Positions 59,957-64,000 of a DNA stretch of 64,000 bases are shown piece after piece (positions within the stretch are counted from its first letter, which is position 1; every line of letters starts with the position of its first letter). Below the pieces are notes generated by a model that saw nothing but the letters and a program-made list of their open reading frames with translations, was not told the DNA's origin and ran no database searches. Both the position numbers and the translations under genes were made by a program. Source of the stretch: Neorhizobium galegae bv. officinalis (GTDB taxonomy: Bacteria > Pseudomonadota > Alphaproteobacteria > Rhizobiales > Rhizobiaceae); the NCBI GenBank assembly GCA_000985875.1, contig CCRI01000022.1, forward strand, positions 1-64,000, written 5' to 3'.

Positions 59957-61863
59957 ACGAACTTTCAATCGTCAGAGCGACGGATGCCTCGGAGCGATCA
60001 CAAGAGCCGCTGCTCGTACCAGTTCTGACTGGGCCTCGCCGGGCGGAATATCTTTGTGGGGCGGGCGTGTGGGCCGTTGCTTTCATCTACTTTTGGGCCT
60101 GGTGGCTGGAGTCACGCCATCATACGGATGCGTTCGGCTCGATTATCGCGAGCCTCGTGCTGACCTGGATCACCGTTCTGCCGGCCTATTTCATCATCGT
60201 CTTCTACCGGGCAACAAAGCCAAACGGCCCTCTGCGCCTACCGGCCGGCAGTCGCGCAGCCATGGTCGTGACCAAGGCACCGTCAGAGCCCTTCTCCGTC
60301 GTCAAAGAGACATTGCAGGCGATGCTTGCCCAGGATGTGCCGCATGATACCTGGATTGCCGACGAGGACCCTTCCGCCGAAACCCTCCTCTGGTGCAGCA
60401 GGCACGGCGTCTTCGTTTCAACCCGCAAAGGACGACCCGACTACCACAGGACCTCCTGGCCTAGGCGGACGCGTTGCAAGGAAGGCAATCTCGCCTTCTT
60501 TTACGACACTTACGGTTACGACCGCTATGACTTCGTGGCACAGCTCGATGCGGACCACGTTCCCGAGCCCGGCTATCTTTTCCAGATGCTGCGCCCGTTC
60601 GCCGATCCGAAAATTGGCTACGTCTCGGCGCCCAGCATCTGCGATAAGAACGCATCCGAAAGCTGGTCGGCACGCGGAAGGCTCTATGCCGAAGCCAGCA
60701 TGCACGGCTCGCTTCAGGCCGGCTACAACGGGGGGCTGGCGCCGCTGTGCATAGGATCGCATTACGCGGTTCGCACGGCGGCGCTCAGGGAGATCGGTGG
60801 TCTCGGCCCGGAACTGGCGGAAGATCACTCGACGACATTGATGATGAATGCTACCGGTTGGCGGGGCGTACACGCCCTCGACGCTATCGCCCATGGCGAC
60901 GGACCTGGTACCTTCAGCGACCTTGTGACACAGGAGTTCCAGTGGTCGCGGAGCCTCGTCATGCTGCTGTTGCGGTACTCGCCCCACGTTGTCGGCCGGT
61001 TGCCGCTCAGGCTCAAGTTCCAGTTCCTCTTCTCCCAGCTCTGGTATCCGCTCTTCGCACTCTTCATGCTTCTCATGTTTGCGATCCCGATCATCGCTCT
61101 GGCTCGTGGCGAAAACTTCGTGGCTGTGACCTATCCGGATTTTCTCGCGCATTTCGCACCGCTCTCGGTCATTCTCGTGCTGATGGCCTACCGCTGGCGA
61201 GCCAGCGGTTCGTTCCGGCCCTATGACGCAAAGATCCTGAGCTGGGAATGCATGCTCTTTCTTTTTGCGCGCTGGCCCTGGGCAGTCGCCGGTACCTTGG
61301 CTGCGGTCCATGACTGGTTCACCGGATCGTTCGTCGATTTCCGGGTCACCCCGAAAGGTCGAACGGAGGTCGCTCCGTTGCCGCTGCGCGTTCTGGCGCC
61401 TTACATCTTCCTCGCAATCGCAGCTGTACTGCCAGCCCTGTCTGCCAACGGTGCCGGAGCGCCCAAGGGGTTCTACCTCTTCACTATCCTGAACGCGGCA
61501 ATCTACTCGCTGCTGCTGTTGGTCATCGTTGTCCGGCATTCACGGGAAAACACAATCGCAGCAACCCCCCGTTTCTACCGCCCGGCAATGGCGACAGCGC
61601 TCCTGGCGCTTATCGCACTGCCGGGGGTTGCAACGATCATCCACGGGAAAGACGGGGCCGAGGCACTCGCCTGGGGGAGCGGACGCTTGCAGATTTTCGA
61701 ACAGCGCTATGCGGTTGCCGGTGCTGGCAAGGGTGGAGCCGCACTACGCAGGACCGCATTGAAGCTACGATGGATTTCCGTTCCGGCGGGAATCGAATTG
61801 AAGACCGGGGCCGCCCATCCGGATTGGCGGCGCCTAAGCCTGAAGGAGATTGACAATGCATAG
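59953..61863 (+). CDS. Membrane family-2 glycosyltransferase, cellulose-synthase-like
   Basis: 636 residues, GTG start overlapping the galE stop. Two N-terminal helices (about 38-85), then a GT2 domain with DED (137-139), DADH (199-202), and ELAEDHSTTL as the acid/TED-like motif. The Q-x-x-R-W motif appears as QEFQWSRS, with Gln for the Arg. At least four more helices follow from about residue 345 (FLFSQLWYPLFALFMLLMFAIPIIALA ...). It should build a beta-linked exopolysaccharide through the inner membrane. No PilZ domain is evident. Confidence 0.85.
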   Translation: MNELSIVRATDASERSQEPLLVPVLTGPRRAEYLCGAGVWAVAFIYFWAWWLESRHHTDAFGSIIASLVLTWITVLPAYFIIVFYRATKPNGPLRLPAGSRAAMVVTKAPSEPFSVVKETLQAMLAQDVPHDTWIADEDPSAETLLWCSRHGVFVSTRKGRPDYHRTSWPRRTRCKEGNLAFFYDTYGYDRYDFVAQLDADHVPEPGYLFQMLRPFADPKIGYVSAPSICDKNASESWSARGRLYAEASMHGSLQAGYNGGLAPLCIGSHYAVRTAALREIGGLGPELAEDHSTTLMMNATGWRGVHALDAIAHGDGPGTFSDLVTQEFQWSRSLVMLLLRYSPHVVGRLPLRLKFQFLFSQLWYPLFALFMLLMFAIPIIALARGENFVAVTYPDFLAHFAPLSVILVLMAYRWRASGSFRPYDAKILSWECMLFLFARWPWAVAGTLAAVHDWFTGSFVDFRVTPKGRTEVAPLPLRVLAPYIFLAIAAVLPALSANGAGAPKGFYLFTILNAAIYSLLLLVIVVRHSRENTIAATPRFYRPAMATALLALIALPGVATIIHGKDGAEALAWGSGRLQIFEQRYAVAGAGKGGAALRRTALKLRWISVPAGIELKTGAAHPDWRRLSLKEIDNA

Positions 61864-62821
61864 CCTGTCGAAAGTAGTGGCCTTGTCGCTAACCAGCCTG
61901 TTGTTGTCCGGAGCCATGCTCACAGCAACTGCCCCGCACGGGGTTCCCAAAGCGCAGTCACTTGCGATGACAGCACCATCAGCCACGCTATCAATCAAGA
62001 GGCCGATCGCAAGCCCTGAATCGATAACCGTGGGCGCCTATGATCCGCATGGCGATTTCGCCGAGGCGCTCAGTTCGAAGATCGAACATCTCTTTCTGCC
62101 ATGGGAGGACGTCGACCTTTCCACGCTGGCCTTTGCCGACAACTATGCGCAAGCTCGCGGCCGCACCTTACTGATCTCCGTCGAGCCCTGGTCCTGGTCA
62201 CGCGATTGGCGTCAGAGCTCGCAAGAGCTGTTGCGCAGCATCGTGGACGGTTCGCGCGACGGCAACATGGCCGCTGTTTGCTCGGCAGCCGCCGCGCTGA
62301 AAAGTCCGGTCATCATAAGGTGGGCGCAGGAAATGGACGAGACGGACAATCAGTTCTCCTGGTCGCACTGGCGTGGAGTGGATTATGTGGAAGCTTATCG
62401 GCGGATGGTTCGTGTCTGCCGGGATCATCTCAAGACGGCCAAATACATGTGGTCGCCCAAGGGCAATGAAGGACTCGAAGCCTTTTATCCTGGTGACGAC
62501 GTCGTTGATGTGGTCGGCCTCTCGATCTTTGGCCTGCAGCAGTACGATAGGGATAAAACCGGCCGTGATCAGACGTTTTCGGAGCGCCTATCGCCCGGAT
62601 ATGGTCGTGTCGCGCGGTATGGCAAACCGATCATGGTTGCCGAACTTGGCTACGAGGGCGATGACTCGTATGCGCGGAACTGGGCCGAAAGCGTGACAAA
62701 GCGATACGCTGAGTTCCCGGCGTTGAGCGCCGTTGTCTACTTCAACGATCGTGAAGTCTATCCGTGGCCAGACGGCTATGGCCAACCTGATTGGCGGATT
62801 ACCCGCCAGACCATCAATTGA
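61856..62821 (+). CDS. GH26-like exported glycoside hydrolase
   Basis: 321 residues from the ATG at 61856 with AAGGAG upstream, overlapping the glycosyltransferase stop. Signal-like start MHSLSKVVALSLTSLLLSGAM. The fold follows beta-mannanase/endoglucanase family 26: GAYDPHGDF, IEHLFLPWED, LLISVEPW, the acid Glu in IIRWAQEMDETDNQF, and the nucleophile Glu in PIMVAELGYEG, near the C-terminus. It likely trims or releases the polysaccharide made by the preceding genes. Confidence 0.75.
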   Translation: MHSLSKVVALSLTSLLLSGAMLTATAPHGVPKAQSLAMTAPSATLSIKRPIASPESITVGAYDPHGDFAEALSSKIEHLFLPWEDVDLSTLAFADNYAQARGRTLLISVEPWSWSRDWRQSSQELLRSIVDGSRDGNMAAVCSAAAALKSPVIIRWAQEMDETDNQFSWSHWRGVDYVEAYRRMVRVCRDHLKTAKYMWSPKGNEGLEAFYPGDDVVDVVGLSIFGLQQYDRDKTGRDQTFSERLSPGYGRVARYGKPIMVAELGYEGDDSYARNWAESVTKRYAEFPALSAVVYFNDREVYPWPDGYGQPDWRITRQTIN

Positions 62822-62839
62822 CCAAGAAGGAGCCCAAAC

Positions 62840-63349
62840 ATGTCGACAGTTCAAAAAGTGCTTCTTGCCGCCGCATTGGCTGGCAGCATGGCCACGGCCG
62901 GGTCTGCGGCTGGAACGCGGGAGCACGCCGGAATCGAAACCTCGAAGCCTCTGAGCAATGCAGAAATCTACAAACTCTATGGCAAGAATTCTTGGATCTG
63001 GAAAGCTGGCGCAGGCTATTTTGCCGTAAAGGCGCGTACCTTCACCGCTTGGTCGCGGGAAAACGGCGCAGTGTCCTACGGCATAGGCCGCTGGTTCATC
63101 ACCACGCCGGGTAAGCTCTGCTTCAACGCCGATTGGCACGCCAAAAATGGGATGGCAGCGGCAACCACCTGCTTCAGCCACCGCAAGATGGGAGGCCTGA
63201 TCTATCAGAAGCGTGAGCCCGATGGCAAATGGTACATTTTCAGAAATGCTCCGTCACAAACGACCGACGTAATCGCAAAGCTTCGGCATGGCGATTACGT
63301 GAGCTCGCGACTGCGTCGCATTGAGGCAATCGTCGGTCAAGACAAGTGA
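62840..63349 (+). CDS. DUF995 exported protein
   Basis: 169 residues, ATG with AAGGAG upstream. Signal peptide MSTVQKVLLAAALAGSMATAGSAAG, then a domain with LSNAEIYKLYGKNSWIWKAGAGYFA and GRWFITTPGKLCFNADW and two Cys (KLCF, TTCF) that may form a disulfide. This fits DUF995 proteins of rhizobia, which are exported and of unknown role. It is the last gene of the polysaccharide operon. Confidence 0.8.
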   Translation: MSTVQKVLLAAALAGSMATAGSAAGTREHAGIETSKPLSNAEIYKLYGKNSWIWKAGAGYFAVKARTFTAWSRENGAVSYGIGRWFITTPGKLCFNADWHAKNGMAAATTCFSHRKMGGLIYQKREPDGKWYIFRNAPSQTTDVIAKLRHGDYVSSRLRRIEAIVGQDK

Positions 63350-63443
63350 CGGCGAAGCGAAGGGTCGCAGCAACCCTTGCCACCAATGTTACGAACTTTC
63401 ATATCAAGCGGCCCTCCCATGTGACGGCAAAACGGAGACCAGG

Positions 63444-63659
63444 ATGATCACCAGTTCAAAAGGAAAACACATCGAACTGAGACAGATTTCGAACTGCAGA
63501 AGTGAGGTCGAAATCGCGATGATGGAAATGCTCGATAATCTGGAGAAACGCGGATGGTCCGCAGCGGAATTGGCACTGACGCTTGCGGATGCCTCCGAGG
63601 ATCATGTTATGCTGATCGCGCGGAAAGAACCTGCATCGCATTATGCAGTGCGTTTTTAG
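63444..63659 (+). CDS. Small hypothetical protein
   Basis: 71 residues from the ATG at 63444, chosen because GGAGACCAGG precedes it; the frame starts earlier at 63321 within the end of the DUF995 gene. The sequence (MITSSKGKHIELRQISNCRSEVEIAMMEMLDNLEKRGWSAAELALTLADASEDHVMLIARKE) is helical and has a natural composition. No family recognised. Confidence 0.5.
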   Translation: MITSSKGKHIELRQISNCRSEVEIAMMEMLDNLEKRGWSAAELALTLADASEDHVMLIARKEPASHYAVRF

Positions 63660-63779
63660 CTTGGGAAAGCCTGGCGGCGTGAGCAAACACGTCGGCCGGG
63701 CGACGCTCGCGACGGAGATCGAAGCACGATACCAGGTCCACGGTAAGCCGCTTTGATTGCACGGCGTCGGCCAGTGGAA

Positions 63780-63885
63780 ACTTCCGGCCGACGCGCACTG
63801 AGCCTACCTTGCGCCTGTACTGTGACGGAGTAGCCCCACTATTTCGGCGAGCCTCGTCTTCCTGCGGGTGGAAGGGGAAGCAATC
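63780..63885 (-). pseudogene. C-terminal scrap of an AraC-type regulator
   Basis: On the minus strand the text EARRNSGATPSQYRRKVGSVRVGRKFPL matches the end of AraC-family helix-turn-helix domains (the FRR-x-G-TPSQYR motif). The rest of the gene is absent; it abuts an IS21 fragment. Confidence 0.5.
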
Positions 63886-64000
63886 GCCGGGCGGCGTCTC
63901 GAACCGAACCTCGAAGCCGTTACTAGCCGGAGGCCGTACATCTCGCAGAAAGTCCGTGACCGCGGTGTAGCTTCCCGTGTAGCCCCGCTCGCGGAGTTCT
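63886..64000 (-). mobile_element. IS21-family IstA fragment
   Basis: Reading from the window edge, ELRERGYTGSYTAVTDFLRDVRPP ... GFEVRFETPPG is the helix-turn-helix end and start of the catalytic region of an IS21 IstA transposase. It stops abruptly at about 63886 where the AraC scrap begins. The rest lies beyond the window. Confidence 0.7.

Noticed and set aside
1..64000. CRISPR arrays, riboswitches and rRNA genes
   Set aside because: No regularly spaced direct repeats, no guanidine or other riboswitch-like conserved core that I could see, and no rRNA sequence; a covariance search would be needed to exclude weak riboswitches.

Overview
The window looks like an accessory replicon (megaplasmid, chromid or genomic island) of a Rhizobiaceae bacterium in the Rhizobium/Neorhizobium/Agrobacterium/Sinorhizobium group. 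The evidence is two SyrB-like regulators, a rhizopine-type moc locus with a MocE ferredoxin, a rhizobial three-copy family of a 215-residue protein, and a scatter of decayed insertion sequences (IS5, IS1111/IS110, IS3 twice, IS21). Most of the coding capacity is catabolism, transport and regulation; there are no ribosomal, replication or tRNA housekeeping genes.

Layout. 1-2500: IS5 transposase end, SyrB-like regulator, methyltransferase. 3058-7499: an aryl-alcohol/aldehyde oxidation operon (CalA-like dehydrogenase and benzaldehyde-type dehydrogenase) behind a near-consensus sigma-54 promoter, with a divergent XylR/DmpR-type activator. 7941-11306: second SyrB-like gene, a DUF1254/DUF1214 exported protein and a divergent WYL regulator. 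11480-12150: IS1111-type remnant.

12629-26701: TetR regulator and a twelve-gene minus-strand operon: APC permease, aldehyde dehydrogenase, ferredoxin reductase, aldehyde dehydrogenase, GABA-type aminotransferase, [2Fe-2S] ferredoxin, agmatinase-family ureohydrolase, cytochrome P450, SDR, AtuA/DUF1446 protein, DUF4387 protein, class I fumarase. In order, these enzymes fit oxidation of one methyl of a prenylguanidine (such as the legume alkaloid galegine) to a 4-guanidinobutyrate analogue, removal of urea, transamination, oxidation to mesaconate and hydration to citramalate. This is inference, but it uses almost every gene. The same ACAACA(G/A)TTGT motif lies in front of the TetR gene and of the operon.

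27282-29582: SugE/Gdx-like SMR exporter and type II NADH dehydrogenase with a divergent TetR gene and a twin palindromic operator. 29600-37500: small and decayed genes (three-copy family, XRE, J-domain protein, frameshifted nucleotidyltransferase, RelB/ParE remnant, tRNA-like remnant, amidase remnant), plus an intact MFS/LysE/ArgP trio.

37512-47936: a moc-type locus. MocD, MocE and MocF form an oxygenase chain for O-demethylation of rhizopine (3-O-methyl-scyllo-inosamine) or a related methoxy compound, followed by a PanB-like hydroxymethyltransferase. Divergently lie a LacI regulator, a TIM-barrel sugar isomerase, a sugar ABC importer and PurU. PanB-like and PurU genes suggest the released one-carbon unit is handled through tetrahydrofolate.

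49531-56401: a signalling cluster: GGDEF-EAL protein, a small regulator, a STAS-like/methyltransferase fusion, a membrane SpoIIE-type phosphatase, an ATP-binding slr1658-type regulator and an slr1659-type STAS-like protein; apparently a partner-switching module. 56427-57572: AraC regulator. 57921-63349: polysaccharide operon (UDP-glucuronate decarboxylase-like, UDP-glucose 4-epimerase, membrane GT2, GH26-like hydrolase, DUF995 protein). The right edge holds AraC and IS21 debris.
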